Shown here one piece after another: positions 8,853 to 18,818 of a stretch of DNA of 64,000 nt. This DNA comes from Candidatus Gastranaerophilales bacterium (GTDB lineage Bacteria; Cyanobacteriota; Vampirovibrionia; Gastranaerophilales; Gastranaerophilaceae): assembly GCA_944326465.1 (NCBI GenBank), contig CALVEB010000008.1, positions 1 to 64,000 of the forward strand, read 5' to 3'. Both the position numbers and the translations under genes were made by a program. Position 1 is the first letter of the stretch. Every line of letters starts with the position of its first letter. The notes under the pieces were generated by a model. That model was given only the letters and a program-made list of their open reading frames with translations. It had not been told where the DNA came from and did not search any database.

Positions 8853-9404
8853 ATGGGAAGTTCAAATTTATTTACCGGCATATATGCAGGTCTGACAAAT
8901 ACTTATGCTCAACTGGCAGCGCAGAATCCGGATGGCTTAACTCTTGAAGGGATTTCAGAGGCAAGAACTAATCAGGATAATTTGTACTCTCTGAACCAAA
9001 CTTTCGCTTCATATTTGCAAACAAACTTTTCTAATATAGATAAAGACGGTGACGGTATAATCTCCGCTGAAGAAATGACCAACTTAACAAATATGATGAG
9101 TTCACAAGGGCTTACAAAAGCTGAATTAAGTCAGTTGTATGCATCAGGCGCAAGCGGCCTTTCTTCAAGTACAATTAATGAAATTTTGGAACACTTTGAC
9201 GATATGGACACAAACCACGACGGCAGAATTACGCAGGAAGAAATCTCTGCATATACCGTAAATTCTGCAAGACAGGAAAAAGTTGATGAATATGCTCATA
9301 AAGCTGCAACTAATATGTCTGTGTTTTATGGTAGTGAATCATCTGACACATCCGGTACCTATAGCATGCTTAGCTATAGATACAAAACAAATAGTAACTC
9401 ATAG
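8853..9404 (+). CDS. EF-hand calcium-binding protein
   Basis: A 183-residue protein with two canonical EF-hand loops: DKDGDGIISAEE (about residues 60-71) and DTNHDGRITQEE (about 118-129). Each has acidic residues at positions 1, 3, 5 and 12. The first 50 residues (MGSSNLFTGIYAGLTNTYAQ...) are not recognised, and no signal peptide is seen. Bacterial EF-hand proteins may buffer or sense calcium. AAGGA lies 13 bases before the ATG. It is a single gene with its own terminator. Confidence 0.8.
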   Translation: MGSSNLFTGIYAGLTNTYAQLAAQNPDGLTLEGISEARTNQDNLYSLNQTFASYLQTNFSNIDKDGDGIISAEEMTNLTNMMSSQGLTKAELSQLYASGASGLSSSTINEILEHFDDMDTNHDGRITQEEISAYTVNSARQEKVDEYAHKAATNMSVFYGSESSDTSGTYSMLSYRYKTNSNS

Positions 9405-9451
9405 TACACACTTAGTAACAAGCGCTGTGATGCGCGTGGAAAAGGGAATTG

Positions 9452-9480
9452 AAGCTTGCCGCGGGGCAGGCTTTTTGTTT
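9452..9480 (+). terminator. Terminator after the EF-hand gene
   Basis: AAGCTTGCC pairs with GGCAGGCTT (one G-T pair), followed by TTTTTGTTTT. Confidence 0.8.
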
Positions 9481-9513
9481 TCTATGGTATTTAAAATACA
9501 CAATGATACAAAC

Positions 9514-9541
9514 ATGACAAAAGATTATTCCATGATATAAT
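9514..9541 (+). promoter_or_regulatory. dnaG-rpoD promoter, leaderless type
   Basis: ATGACA at 9514-9519, a 16-base spacer, and TATAAT at 9536-9541. The dnaG ATG (9548) is six bases beyond the -10 and has no Shine-Dalgarno. Confidence 0.6.
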
Positions 9542-9547
9542 TTTATT

Positions 9548-11437
9548 ATGGCCGATACATTAGAAGAACTTGTTCAACAGATAAAAGAAAGACTTAACAT
9601 AGTCGATGTAGTTTCCGAAAAGGTTATTTTGAAAAAAAACGGAAACCATTACTGGGGTTTATGTCCGTTCCATAAAGAAAAAACGCCTTCATTCAGTGTT
9701 AACCCGCGGCTTGGTATTTATAAGTGTTTTGGCTGCGGAGCCGGCGGCGATGCGCTTAGCTTTATTATGAAAACCGAAAACCGCGATTTTATGGACGTCA
9801 TAGTAGATCTTGCCGAACAGTTCGGGCTCGAAGTTCCGCTTAAAAAGAAAAAACTCGTCTCTAAAGAACTTAAAGACCAGATGATAAGCGCATGCCAGAA
9901 AGCCGCTGAATACTACAATACATATCTTCTTCAGGATAAAAGCACTGAAACTCTTAAAGTAATGGAATATCTCGCAAATCGCGGGATTACAAAAGATATT
10001 ATACAAAAATATTCCCTCGGACTTGCACCTAAAACATACAAAAGTCTTTATGAGCTTTTAAGAGCAAAATTCCCTGATGAAGTTATGGAAAAAGCCGGCC
10101 TGATTATCCCGTCAAAAACCGATAACGGATATATTGACAGGTTTAGAAACAGAATTATTATTCCGATTGTAAATGAATACGGTGAAAATGTTGCGTTCGG
10201 CGCGCGCGCCATTGAACCCGATCAGATGCCGAAATATCTTAACTCATCAGATTCTTTGATTTACAATAAAAGTAAGTTATTATTCGGGCTTTACACTGCA
10301 AAAGAAGCTATTAAAGAGCAGGACAGTGTAATTTTAATGGAAGGTTATTTTGATGTAATTTCCGCACAGGCGCACGGGATTGAAAACGCTGTTGCAACTT
10401 GCGGAACAGCGCTTACGCCTGACCATATCAAGCTTTTATCGCGTTACTTAAAGTCCAGAAAAATCTATCTTTCTTTTGATACGGATTCAGCGGGTCAAAA
10501 GGCTACTAACCGTAATGCAGAGCTTTTGCGAGAAGCTTTTCAGGGACTCGGGAACATAAAACAGTTTGACGAAAGCTACATTTCCACAACAGATGACCGT
10601 TATGCCTGCGAAATACGCGTAATTGCGCCGCCGGAGGGTAAAGATCCCGATGAATTTATCCGCTCTGTCGGGGCTGAAAGTTACAGGCAATATATGGAAA
10701 ATGCTCCGCTATTGATTGATTTCCAGATAAACAGTCTGCTTAAACATAAAAACGAGATTAAAACCCCGACCGACAAAACACGGTTTGTAAAAGAATTAAT
10801 TCCTATTCTGGAAGAAATAAACAATGATATTATACAGTCCGAATATATTAAAATGGTTGCCGGAACTCTTAATATCAATGAAGATGCGCTTTACCGCGAA
10901 GTCAGAAAAGCAAAAAGGCAAAATACAATTATAGATTCTGATGTCACAAAAATTGTTAAGAAAAATTTATCAATTTCAGAAAAAGCGCAAAAAAATTTGT
11001 TGAGCGTTTTTCTAGTAACCGATTGCAATTTCACCTTTCAACAAATTAACGAAATGATTGGTGACACCCCGTTTACGGATGAAATGTTAATAAATGTAAA
11101 ATCTACAATTGACAAATCAATCAACTCCGTAAATAATGTTAAAGAATTGATAGAAAAACTCTACACAGCTTTTCTTGAAAATCCGGAAATACAAAGCATT
11201 ATAACCGATTTGATAAGTATTTCCGAAACCTTCAGCCATCTGGATGACAAAGATTTCCGGAACGTAATTCAGGAAAACATAAACAAAATAATACAGTGTC
11301 AGAAGGATGAAGAAAAAGAAAAAATGCGTCATTTATATAAAAGTGCAAATGACAACGAAACTGAAGCCCTTAAAATACAAATACAACTCAGAGATAAGAT
11401 AAATAACAGATTAAAATTGGAGAAAATGAATGACTAA
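9548..11437 (+). CDS. dnaG: DNA primase DnaG
   Basis: Makes RNA primers at the replication fork. The CHC2 zinc finger is at about residues 39-70 ([11 protein letters not shown] ... [10 protein letters not shown]). The catalytic core includes [15 protein letters not shown] and GRAI-like FGARAIEP, then the TOPRIM domain with MEGYFDVI and [11 protein letters not shown]. The C-terminal helicase-binding region is divergent, as usual. Length is 629 residues. Its stop overlaps the start of rpoD by 8 bases, giving a core of the classical macromolecular-synthesis operon (here without rpsU). Confidence 0.97.
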   Translation: MADTLEELVQQIKERLNIVDVVSEKVILKKNGNHYWGLCPFHKEKTPSFSVNPRLGIYKCFGCGAGGDALSFIMKTENRDFMDVIVDLAEQFGLEVPLKKKKLVSKELKDQMISACQKAAEYYNTYLLQDKSTETLKVMEYLANRGITKDIIQKYSLGLAPKTYKSLYELLRAKFPDEVMEKAGLIIPSKTDNGYIDRFRNRIIIPIVNEYGENVAFGARAIEPDQMPKYLNSSDSLIYNKSKLLFGLYTAKEAIKEQDSVILMEGYFDVISAQAHGIENAVATCGTALTPDHIKLLSRYLKSRKIYLSFDTDSAGQKATNRNAELLREAFQGLGNIKQFDESYISTTDDRYACEIRVIAPPEGKDPDEFIRSVGAESYRQYMENAPLLIDFQINSLLKHKNEIKTPTDKTRFVKELIPILEEINNDIIQSEYIKMVAGTLNINEDALYREVRKAKRQNTIIDSDVTKIVKKNLSISEKAQKNLLSVFLVTDCNFTFQQINEMIGDTPFTDEMLINVKSTIDKSINSVNNVKELIEKLYTAFLENPEIQSIITDLISISETFSHLDDKDFRNVIQENINKIIQCQKDEEKEKMRHLYKSANDNETEALKIQIQLRDKINNRLKLEKMND

Positions 11438-12530
11438 AAAAAGACAACCGGGATCTTCCGTCGTAAGCATTATGGACGAAGAGAACCTTGACCTCCAGGA
11501 TTTAGATGAAGAAGCAGGTCTTTCTTCCGGACGCGACGGCGTTAATTATATGAATGTAGATATCAGTACTGATAATATTGAAGATATCGTTACTGCTAAA
11601 ATGGATCATAAAATAAATCTTGAAGATATTTACATGATAAATTCTCAAGAAGAACAGGAACAATCAGACTTTGATCTTCCTAAAGGCGTTGCTGTTGATG
11701 ACCCTGTAAGATTGTATCTTAGAGAAATAGGCCGTATTAAGCTGCTTTCTGCAAACGAAGAAATTGAACTTGCAAGAAAGATTTTAGAAGGCGGCACACC
11801 GGGGGCCATTGCAAAAAGAAAACTTGTACAGGCAAACCTCCGTCTGGTTGTGAGTATTGCAAAAAAATACGTAGGACGCGGAATGCTGTTCTTAGACTTG
11901 ATTCAGGAAGGCAACCTCGGACTTATTCGTGCGGCTGAAAAGTTTGATCACGAAAGAGGGTTCAAATTCTCTACATACGCAACATGGTGGATAAGACAGG
12001 CAATTACAAGAGCGATTGCAGATCAGGCAAGAACAATTCGTATTCCTGTCCACATGGTAGAAACCATTAACAAGCTTAAAAAAGTTACAAGACGTCTTGC
12101 ACAGGAACTTTCAAGAAAACCGACCGAAGATGAACTTGCAATTGAGATGAATGTTTCTATCCCGAAACTTCGTGAAATCATTAAAATTGCACAAGAACCT
12201 TTATCTCTGGAAACACCTATCGGTAAAGAAGAAGATTCACGTCTTGGTGACTTTATTGAAGATAAAGAAGCAGACGCACCGATTAAAACAGTTGCATCAG
12301 AACTTTTAAGAGAAGATCTGGCAGAAGTTTTGTGTACTCTTTCACCTCGCGAACGCGATGTTTTAAGACTGCGTTTCGGTATGGATGACGGACGTCAGAG
12401 AACGTTAGAAGAAGTAGGACAATTGTTCGGCGTAACCCGTGAACGTATCAGACAAATTGAGGCAAAAGCTTTGAGAAAACTGCGTCATCCTAACCGCAGC
12501 AAACGTCTGAGAGAATACGTTGAAACATAA
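11430..12530 (+). CDS. rpoD: Principal RNA polymerase sigma factor (sigma-70/SigA)
   Basis: The main housekeeping sigma factor, 366 residues. After an acidic N-terminal region it shows region 1.2 ([22 protein letters not shown]), region 2 ([38 protein letters not shown] and the -10-binding [24 protein letters not shown], given here as family landmarks), region 3, and region 4 ([26 protein letters not shown], then [20 protein letters not shown]). Region 1.1 is not recognisable. It overlaps dnaG by 8 bases and ends before a strong terminator. Confidence 0.97.
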   Translation: MTKKRQPGSSVVSIMDEENLDLQDLDEEAGLSSGRDGVNYMNVDISTDNIEDIVTAKMDHKINLEDIYMINSQEEQEQSDFDLPKGVAVDDPVRLYLREIGRIKLLSANEEIELARKILEGGTPGAIAKRKLVQANLRLVVSIAKKYVGRGMLFLDLIQEGNLGLIRAAEKFDHERGFKFSTYATWWIRQAITRAIADQARTIRIPVHMVETINKLKKVTRRLAQELSRKPTEDELAIEMNVSIPKLREIIKIAQEPLSLETPIGKEEDSRLGDFIEDKEADAPIKTVASELLREDLAEVLCTLSPRERDVLRLRFGMDDGRQRTLEEVGQLFGVTRERIRQIEAKALRKLRHPNRSKRLREYVET

Positions 12531-12556
12531 TTTGAATAAATTGTAATCTAAAATTG

Positions 12557-12597
12557 AAACCCTAAAGCTAAACATTGAAAATTAGTTTTAGGGTTTT
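12557..12597 (+). terminator. Terminator of dnaG-rpoD
   Basis: AAACCCTAAAGCTAA pairs with TTAGTTTTAGGGTTT (one bulge) with a TTTT tail. Confidence 0.85.
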
Positions 12598-12654
12598 ATT
12601 ATACACTTGTGAAAAAAGCCGCTGAAATCAATAATCTTGCTAAAGTCCGGCGCT

Positions 12655-12969
12655 TTAATCCAAATTTGTAATAACTAGATAAAGAAATCTGGTATTTTTT
12701 TCGTCAAGAATTTCCAATTTTTGACGAATTTTTTCTTTTAATATTTCTGTTGATTCATAATAATCATTTTCAAACAAAGACTGAATAGGTACTTGCAGGG
12801 CAGAAGCCAACTTTTTCAATGTTTCTAATGACGGGTAAGCCTGACCCATTTCTATTTTTACCATTTGGCGCGGACTAATATCTATCTTTTCTGAGAGCAT
12901 TTCTTGTGTAATTTTTTTGCTTTTTCTAATAGTTCTTATTTTTAAGCCCAAAAGTTCTTTGTCATTCAT
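12655..12969 (-). CDS. XRE-family HTH transcriptional regulator
   Basis: About 104 residues with a Cro/C1-type HTH (KKITQEMLSEKIDISPRQMVKIEMG, about residues 18-42), followed by a helical tail (EKIRQKLEILDEKNTRFLYLVITNLD). An ATG at 12975 lies directly against the GGAG motif, while the ATG at 12969 has correct 6-base spacing, so I choose the latter. It is divergent from the prepilin-like gene. The shared 150-base intergenic region holds AT-rich inverted repeats such as AAATAAATTTTATTT, plausible operators for autoregulation or control of the pilin gene. Confidence 0.8.
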   Translation of the reverse strand: MNDKELLGLKIRTIRKSKKITQEMLSEKIDISPRQMVKIEMGQAYPSLETLKKLASALQVPIQSLFENDYYESTEILKEKIRQKLEILDEKNTRFLYLVITNLD

Positions 12970-13037
12970 ATTCATCTCCTAAATAAATTTTATTTATTAT
13001 TTAAGACCAATATAATGAGCTAAAATTCATTAATAAC

Positions 13038-13066
13038 TTGACAATATGCAAAAATTTTCATATAAT
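13038..13066 (+). promoter_or_regulatory. Consensus sigma-70 promoter of the prepilin-like gene
   Basis: TTGACA at 13038-13043 and TATAAT at 13061-13066, both full consensus with 17-base spacing. AAAGGAG precedes the ATG at 13126. Confidence 0.85.
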
Positions 13067-13125
13067 CTGAACATAAATACATAAAATAACAATTTAATGA
13101 ATAAAAATTCACAGAAAGGAGCTTT

Positions 13126-14430
13126 ATGAAAAAGAAATTAAATGCATTCACACTCGCCGGGTGCAGGCCATGCGGACAAGTCCGCTCTTATACTCGGGTT
13201 ACCGCTAAAGGCACAAAGGCGTGCTCTTACACTCAGGTGCCCGTTAAAGGTGGACAAATCCAATACAGCGAACGCGAAACAATCCAGCCAATTAAAACAG
13301 ACATTAATCGTCACAGTACAACAGGCACTAATTCCTGTAACCACTTAATCACTCAATCACTTAGTCACTTAATCACTTCCAAAGCGATCGCCTTTACACT
13401 AGCCGAGGTCCTCATCACCCTCGCGGTCATCGGCATCGTGGCAGTGCTGACATTACCTGCTCTCATCCGGAACCACAATCAGAAGGCATGGTCAACCGCA
13501 CAGGATGTATTCACCAAGCGTTTGGAAGTAGCAACGCGGCAAATGAATACAGAAGAAAAACTTGCGGGTTACGACAACACCATGGATTTTGTAAACGAAC
13601 TCAAAAAGTACATCAAAATCACAAAAGTATGCGACAACAGCGAAATAACAAAGTGTTTTGACAAAGAGGTTATCTGGAGTACAGAAGAAGAACCTGTTGA
13701 TATGTCTAAAATCCGGACAGCGAAAAGTTTTGGACTTGATTGGGATACAGATACCGTTGCCGTTCAATTCGCCAACGGCGTAAATGCAATAATCGCCTAC
13801 AATCCAAACACAATACAGGATCCTTTTAATAATCAATTCAACGCAACTTCAAACAGCATGGCGATATTATACGATGTATCCGGTAATAAAAATCCCAATA
13901 CAAACGGTAAGGATATAAGTAAGATAAATGTAACAGAATTAGCAGATGTAAGAGGATGTTTGATACCTGAATTAAAGGATACGATGTGCATAACACAGAT
14001 ATTGGCGCCAGATAGTGGTTATAGCCCGATGACATTAGCAGAATGTAATCAAGCAGTATCTGAAGGCAAACTAGGTATAAAAGCATGTCGTTACAGCACG
14101 GATTATTGGGCCGGAGCCGTAAAAGCATGTAAAGGAACAAAAAATATGCCAAATTCTAGTCAATTAACTTTATTAGCACAATACATTTATGATTTGGAAA
14201 ACATAGGAGCAAACGAAGTATCCGGTCTTAATATGGACACAGATAAAGCAAGACAATTTCTTTTAGTATCACCATATTCAAATTATTTTTTTGTATGGGG
14301 CGGTATTGAGTACTCAAAGAGCTATAGTTATTTCCGTGATTTCTATCATGACAAAACTGCTTTGCGTACCAACTATAAAGGTGCCAATCGCAGTTATGAA
14401 GACAGGCTCGCGGTTTGTCTCGACAATTAG
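13126..14430 (+). CDS. Prepilin-like protein with an insert in its signal region
   Basis: A 434-residue type II secretion/type IV pilin-like protein. The expected N-terminus is present twice: MKKKLNAFTLAG at residues 1-12 and AIAFTLAEVLITLAVIGIVA starting near residue 87. Between them are about 75 odd residues rich in Cys, Arg, Thr and Ser. The second copy leads into the normal hydrophobic helix (LITLAVIGIVAVLTLPALI) and a pseudopilin body with paired cysteines. The C-terminus (EDRLAVCLDN) resembles that at 1-252. The insert looks like an in-frame repeat element (see 13150-13398). Whether prepilin peptidase still processes the protein is uncertain. Confidence 0.8.
   Translation: MKKKLNAFTLAGCRPCGQVRSYTRVTAKGTKACSYTQVPVKGGQIQYSERETIQPIKTDINRHSTTGTNSCNHLITQSLSHLITSKAIAFTLAEVLITLAVIGIVAVLTLPALIRNHNQKAWSTAQDVFTKRLEVATRQMNTEEKLAGYDNTMDFVNELKKYIKITKVCDNSEITKCFDKEVIWSTEEEPVDMSKIRTAKSFGLDWDTDTVAVQFANGVNAIIAYNPNTIQDPFNNQFNATSNSMAILYDVSGNKNPNTNGKDISKINVTELADVRGCLIPELKDTMCITQILAPDSGYSPMTLAECNQAVSEGKLGIKACRYSTDYWAGAVKACKGTKNMPNSSQLTLLAQYIYDLENIGANEVSGLNMDTDKARQFLLVSPYSNYFFVWGGIEYSKSYSYFRDFYHDKTALRTNYKGANRSYEDRLAVCLDN
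13150..13398. repeat. In-frame insertion inside the prepilin signal sequence
   Basis: The insert is bracketed by GCATTCACACTCGCCG (13143-13158) and GCCTTTACACTAGCCG (about 13390-13405), 13 of 16 bases alike, both encoding AFTLA. Inside are two imperfect copies of a GCTCTTAYACTCRGGT unit (near 13182 and 13221) and a run of CACTTAATCACT-like units (13341-13378). One other plus-strand frame and one minus-strand frame are also free of stops through most of it, as expected for palindromic repeats that tolerate translation. Confidence 0.55.
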
Positions 14431-14505
14431 AAAAGTATATTTAACAGACCTATTATGCACATATCTGAAGCAACAAAATAGTTACATATAAATGTTATAA
14501 CAGTT

Positions 14506-14584
14506 GTCTACTCATAATAAATTTTCTAAGAATAGCAAAGCATCCGTGCAGCGTCTTTAGAAAATTTTAATGAGTAGACTTTTT
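14506..14584. terminator. Very long hairpin terminator between convergent genes
   Basis: GTCTACTCA...TAAATTTTCTAA (from 14506) pairs over more than 20 bases with TTAGAAAATTTTAATGAGTAGAC (to 14580), then TTTTT. It can serve the prepilin-like gene; on the other strand it faces the end of the 617-residue gene. Confidence 0.85.
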
Positions 14585-14604
14585 ATGTTTAAGGCCACGG
14601 CGCA

Positions 14605-16458
14605 CTATGAAAATGCCTTAAATGAGCGGTCTGTATTTTTTTCGATTACTGATTTAATAGAGTCATATTCTGTTTGGAGTGCGTTATGTTCTGTGTCCAG
14701 TTTTTTCAAGTCAGTATCATATTCTTTATCTTTGGATTGAATTTCTTTTGTTTTTCTCTGGTATTCGGCCTCTGCTCTGGATATTGCAAGTTCATCGGTT
14801 TCTTCATACATATCGGCACAATTATTGTGTTGAATAGATACCCATGCATACTGATTCATTTTTTCATCTATTGTTTCGCCTTCTTCTTGATATTGTACCT
14901 GTTCCATTGTTACAATACCGTGTTCAAGCGCAAATTTTATCCAGTCGTCATTATCGACATAGAAATCTTCAAGTATTTTGTAATGATTCTGGTCAGGTTC
15001 TTTTTTAGTTTCGGAAATACCGCCCATTCTGAACCAGAGGTTCGTATACCATTGATATTTAGGGTCATCTTCATCAGGAATTGTAGCCGGCGGAAGATTG
15101 TCAATTGCTTCCTGATAATTGTTATGCGCCATATTTACATTATTATTCCAGGTTTCCAACTGGCCGATAAACTCTGTTTCCCATTGTTTAAGTGCATCTT
15201 TATACTCCTGCATTTTTTGATTGTAAATATCCAGTTGTTCCAGATATTCCTGATACTTTTCATTATAGTCAGCAACTGCATCATCCCACGCCGTAGAATC
15301 TTTAGCTGCAGCAAGGTCAACATGAATTATCTCGAAAAATTTATCTAAATTTGCCTGTGATGCATCGCCGCCAGTTGCCGAACCGTCATAATCACCGTGC
15401 GTATCCCACAAAAAGTCAACTATTTTTTGATAAATTGTTTTGTTAGGATCATCCTGACAAGGAGTTCTGCTGATGATATCTCTAACAGCATCAATCTGTC
15501 CGCCATAGGTGTGACCGCTTGAACCTACGTGACAGGTATTCCAATCCCAGTCACTGGATTGTATTACATTAAATGGTTGACCGCTGGATGTTATATGCTG
15601 TCCGGGGCCTAACAAGTCTGATAAAACGTGCATATAGCAGTTTTTGCCATCTTCAGCATAACCGTAACACTGGCCGTCTACAACATATTGTACAAAGTCA
15701 TCCAGTACCTGATAATCATCAGGATCCGGCGGTGTAGGAGGCGTTGGCGGTGTTGCATTAGGTGCAATAGGTTTTTCAATGTAGTCCGGAACATCTTTTA
15801 TTTCATCAAGCCATGTATTATAAAGTCCGTCAGATTTATTATCATTGTTTTTAATACTATCTACTGCATTGGCAAGGTCTTGCTTCCATTTCTCATAAGC
15901 AGCTTCATCTTCTATAATATTATAGTTAAAAGTAGGATTAACAGACGTAGAATTTGTCACAACATCATCAATAATTCCGCTTGTTGCACCGGTAACCTGA
16001 TCCAGCCAGTTGTGCGGGTTACCGTCATCATACCACTGTCCAAACTCTTCACCATAAATTTTATCCAGTTCAATATCTCTTTGCGGGTTATTAGTATCGC
16101 CAATATTATAGCACGCAAGGAAATCAGCCAATGCCCCGCTGTTCTCATAGTTTTTGGCATCTTCGGCTGAAACAAGTATACGCCCGACTGAATCTATAAA
16201 ACCATACTGGTTTTTAATCTCACTAAATTGTGTAACAGCTCCAAAAGTAAAATCCTGTGTCTTACGCGTTCCAGTAGAATCGTAATTTGTGTATATGAAT
16301 TTAGTTGCATTTAACGAATCCATATACTCCTGACTTGCTTCTCCGGATTTTCCGGCAAGCCGTAATTTTGCATTGGTTATCAGTTGAGAACGCGTCTCAT
16401 TCTGGGTTAACCTTGCGGTTATACTTAATAATCGTGCCTGTGATGCTGATAAACCCAT
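14605..16458 (-). CDS. Large lineage-specific protein, unknown function
   Basis: A 617-residue protein beginning MGLSASQARLLSITARLTQN, a start I associate with gut Melainabacteria proteins. No signal peptide is visible. The first 50 residues are Q/N/R-rich and helical. The middle has a Pro-rich linker (PTPPTPPDPDD, about residue 235) and a Cys-containing segment (GQCYGYAEDGKNCYMHVL). The last third (from about 380) is strongly charged and coiled-coil-like (DYNEKYQEYLEQLDIYNQKM; the final 70 residues are K/E/D-rich). This fits a structural or surface-layer-associated role, but function is unknown. CGGGA lies 9 bases before the ATG. Confidence 0.75.
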   Translation of the reverse strand: MGLSASQARLLSITARLTQNETRSQLITNAKLRLAGKSGEASQEYMDSLNATKFIYTNYDSTGTRKTQDFTFGAVTQFSEIKNQYGFIDSVGRILVSAEDAKNYENSGALADFLACYNIGDTNNPQRDIELDKIYGEEFGQWYDDGNPHNWLDQVTGATSGIIDDVVTNSTSVNPTFNYNIIEDEAAYEKWKQDLANAVDSIKNNDNKSDGLYNTWLDEIKDVPDYIEKPIAPNATPPTPPTPPDPDDYQVLDDFVQYVVDGQCYGYAEDGKNCYMHVLSDLLGPGQHITSSGQPFNVIQSSDWDWNTCHVGSSGHTYGGQIDAVRDIISRTPCQDDPNKTIYQKIVDFLWDTHGDYDGSATGGDASQANLDKFFEIIHVDLAAAKDSTAWDDAVADYNEKYQEYLEQLDIYNQKMQEYKDALKQWETEFIGQLETWNNNVNMAHNNYQEAIDNLPPATIPDEDDPKYQWYTNLWFRMGGISETKKEPDQNHYKILEDFYVDNDDWIKFALEHGIVTMEQVQYQEEGETIDEKMNQYAWVSIQHNNCADMYEETDELAISRAEAEYQRKTKEIQSKDKEYDTDLKKLDTEHNALQTEYDSIKSVIEKNTDRSFKAFS

Positions 16459-16572
16459 GTAAATTTCCCGATTCTACATTGATGTTTTGAAAGACGGCAT
16501 AAAAGCCGTTTTTCTTTGCCTGAAAAAAGGATTTTTTACATATATGTTACATTTGTTTACAATAATGTATGA

Positions 16573-16578
16573 TATTAT
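16573..16578 (+). promoter_or_regulatory. -10 hexamer, leaderless start
   Basis: TATTAT lies six bases before the ATG at 16585; no clear -35 and no Shine-Dalgarno are seen. Confidence 0.4.
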
Positions 16579-16584
16579 AGGTTT

Positions 16585-17355
16585 ATGAATTTAAATTACA
16601 TCGTAGTATTTATACTATTATTACTGTTCTGGGCTGTGTTAATAGAACCTAATATTTTAACGGTCAAACATCTGGCAATCAAATGTGATGAACTTAAAGG
16701 TAAACGAATAGTTTTTGCAACCGACCTGCACATAAAACCTTACGAAAGAATACGTCTAAGAAAATTAGTTAAAAAGATTAATGCGCAAAATCCTGATATA
16801 GTACTGCTAGGCGGCGATTATGTTAACGGACACAGAAAAGGGCGTTCAATGTTAATACAGGATATTGCCCGTGAACTCGGGAAAATTAACGCACCCACGG
16901 TCGGTATAGTCGGCAACCATGACGGCTGGCAAGGCAAAGAAGAAGTCGTTCAGGCTCTTGAAAACAACAATATAACGGTTCTGGTTAATGAAAATATTAA
17001 GTTAGAAAATCTATATATCGCAGGGCTTGACGATATTCAGACAGGTCATGCAAATATAGAAAAGGCCTTACAAAATACCAGATCTCCGCGGATAGTGTTA
17101 ACTCATTCGCCCGATACATTTCCTGATTTACCCGAAGATATAACACTTGTTCTTGCAGGGCATCTTCATGGCGGGCAGATTGTTTTTCCGTTTATAAAGC
17201 CATTAATCGTTCCTTCCATTTACGGCAACAGGTACGCATACGGACTCATTGAAGAAAATCATAAAAAAATGTTTGTCTCAAGAGGCCTCGGCACAAGTAT
17301 TCTCGCTATGCGTTTTAACTGCCCGCCGCAAATTGTTGTTATTGATTTTTTGTAA
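16585..17355 (+). CDS. Membrane-anchored metallophosphoesterase (YkuE/YaeI-like)
   Basis: A 256-residue calcineurin-like phosphoesterase. The N-terminus is a transmembrane anchor (YIVVFILLLLFWAVL). The metal-binding motifs follow in order: DLHIKP, GGDYVNG, VGNHDG, LTHSPD and AGHLHGGQ. Relatives (YkuE, YaeI) hydrolyse phosphodiesters or phosphate esters of lipids such as UDP-2,3-diacylglucosamine; the substrate here is not known. It is transcribed alone, just before the ctpA-like gene and on the same strand. Confidence 0.85.
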   Translation: MNLNYIVVFILLLLFWAVLIEPNILTVKHLAIKCDELKGKRIVFATDLHIKPYERIRLRKLVKKINAQNPDIVLLGGDYVNGHRKGRSMLIQDIARELGKINAPTVGIVGNHDGWQGKEEVVQALENNNITVLVNENIKLENLYIAGLDDIQTGHANIEKALQNTRSPRIVLTHSPDTFPDLPEDITLVLAGHLHGGQIVFPFIKPLIVPSIYGNRYAYGLIEENHKKMFVSRGLGTSILAMRFNCPPQIVVIDFL

Positions 17356-17513
17356 AAGTATTACCAAAATTTTAAATATTGTGTTACAATAAAATAAGAA
17401 AACTTTTAATACCAAATATTCAAGGAAACTTTTTTTATGAAAAAACATCTTATACCTTATAAGTTGTACAACAGTTGGTAGGAATTAAGAGTTTTTGGAG
17501 GAACTACTGAAAT

Positions 17514-18743
17514 ATGAGAAATTTTATGAAAAAAAGTATTTTATCGCTAGGCATATTTGTTCTGTTATTCGGATGTGTTATAAAAAACAATGTTTTTGCA
17601 TACACTCCTGTTGAATTGTATGATCAGGTTTGGCGTCTTATCAATGCGAAATTTGTTGACCAGACAAATAACGCTCAGGACTGGAATAAGTGGCGTCACA
17701 AATATGACAACGTTATTATGACTAACGATGATGCTTATGTCGCGATTAATACAATGATAGCAAGTTTAAATGATCCATACACAAAATTTATGGACCCGAA
17801 AGAGTTTGCAGAAGAAACAAACTCAATTAAAGGCTCTTTAAAAGGTATCGGTATTCAGATAGGTGTTAAAGACGGCAAATTAATGGTTATAGCACCAATT
17901 GAAGATACTCCGGCAGAAAAAGCAGGTTTGCTCGCAGATGACGAAATCCTTGAAATTAACGGCGAAAGCACAAAAGGTATTACTGTTGACAAAGCAGCTG
18001 ACAAAATCCGCGGTAAAGAAGGAACAACCGTTACTCTGCTTGTAAAACGCAAAGGCATGGAACCTAAAAAATACACAATTACCCGTGCTGAAATAGAAAT
18101 TAAATCCATTTCACAAAAATTGCCTATAGAAATGAAAGTCCCTGATGAGTTCTGCTATATCAGATTGAGTTCTTTCATCAGCAGGAATGCAGCGAGTGAA
18201 TTTGGTGAAATTTTGAATAACACCAGAGACAAAAAAGGTTATATTATCGACCTTCGTTCAAATCCGGGTGGACTGTTAAGCAATGCAATATACATTTCTG
18301 ATATGTTTCTCCCTGGCGGCACAATTGTAAGTACAGTTGACCGTGACGGTTACAAAGAAACCCAGAAAGCATCATATACAACATACACCGACAAACCGGT
18401 AGTAGTATTGATTAACAAGGGGTCAGCCTCCGCAAGTGAGATTTTCTCAGGCGCAATGAAAGATAACGGACGTGCTGTTATCATTGGTGAACAGTCTTTT
18501 GGTAAAGGACTTGTTCAAGAAATAAACAAACTGCCTTACGATGCAGGTATAAATATTACAATCCAAAAATATCTGACACCAAACGGTACTGATATTAATA
18601 AAAAAGGGATTACACCTGATATCACGGTAGAATTAACTGAAGAAAATGTTAAAAACAAAGATGATGTCCAACTGAAAAAAGCAATAGAAGTGCTTTCTAA
18701 AATGACAGGAACTAACACCTTTGCAATAAACAACAATAAATAA
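17514..18743 (+). CDS. C-terminal processing peptidase (S41 family, CtpA-like)
   Basis: A 409-residue periplasmic serine protease. An N-terminal hydrophobic segment (SILSLGIFVLLFGCVIKNNVFA) acts as signal; LLFGC is a weak lipobox, and cleavage after VFA is the alternative. A PDZ domain covers about residues 100-185 (GIGIQIGVKDGKLMVIAPIE... AEKAGL). The S41 core shows SSFISRNAA, IDLRSNPGGLL, and the Ser-Lys dyad region NKGSASASEIFSGAMKDNGR with the lysine in GEQSFGKG. GGAGG is 12 bases before ATG 17514; ATG 17526 is also possible. Such proteases trim D1 protein or lipoproteins in relatives. Confidence 0.9.
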   Translation: MRNFMKKSILSLGIFVLLFGCVIKNNVFAYTPVELYDQVWRLINAKFVDQTNNAQDWNKWRHKYDNVIMTNDDAYVAINTMIASLNDPYTKFMDPKEFAEETNSIKGSLKGIGIQIGVKDGKLMVIAPIEDTPAEKAGLLADDEILEINGESTKGITVDKAADKIRGKEGTTVTLLVKRKGMEPKKYTITRAEIEIKSISQKLPIEMKVPDEFCYIRLSSFISRNAASEFGEILNNTRDKKGYIIDLRSNPGGLLSNAIYISDMFLPGGTIVSTVDRDGYKETQKASYTTYTDKPVVVLINKGSASASEIFSGAMKDNGRAVIIGEQSFGKGLVQEINKLPYDAGINITIQKYLTPNGTDINKKGITPDITVELTEENVKNKDDVQLKKAIEVLSKMTGTNTFAINNNK

Positions 18744-18748
18744 AAATC

Positions 18749-18778
18749 AAAAAGCCCCTTTTTAAAAAGGGGCTTTTT
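18749..18778. terminator. Terminator, copy 1 of a duplicated hairpin
   Basis: AAAAAGCCCCTTTTT and AAAAAGGGGCTTTTT form a 15-bp perfect hairpin, active in both directions. The 33 bases 18750-18782 recur exactly at 19667-19699. Confidence 0.9.
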
Positions 18779-18818
18779 AGTGCCAAATTTAATCGCTTGA
18801 TAGAACATAATAATGCAA

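Noticed and set aside
14674-16170. Long plus-strand open frames opposite the 617-residue gene
   Set aside because: They are antisense shadows of an AT-rich, coiled-coil gene; translations are Phe/Ile/Cys-rich with no family likeness.
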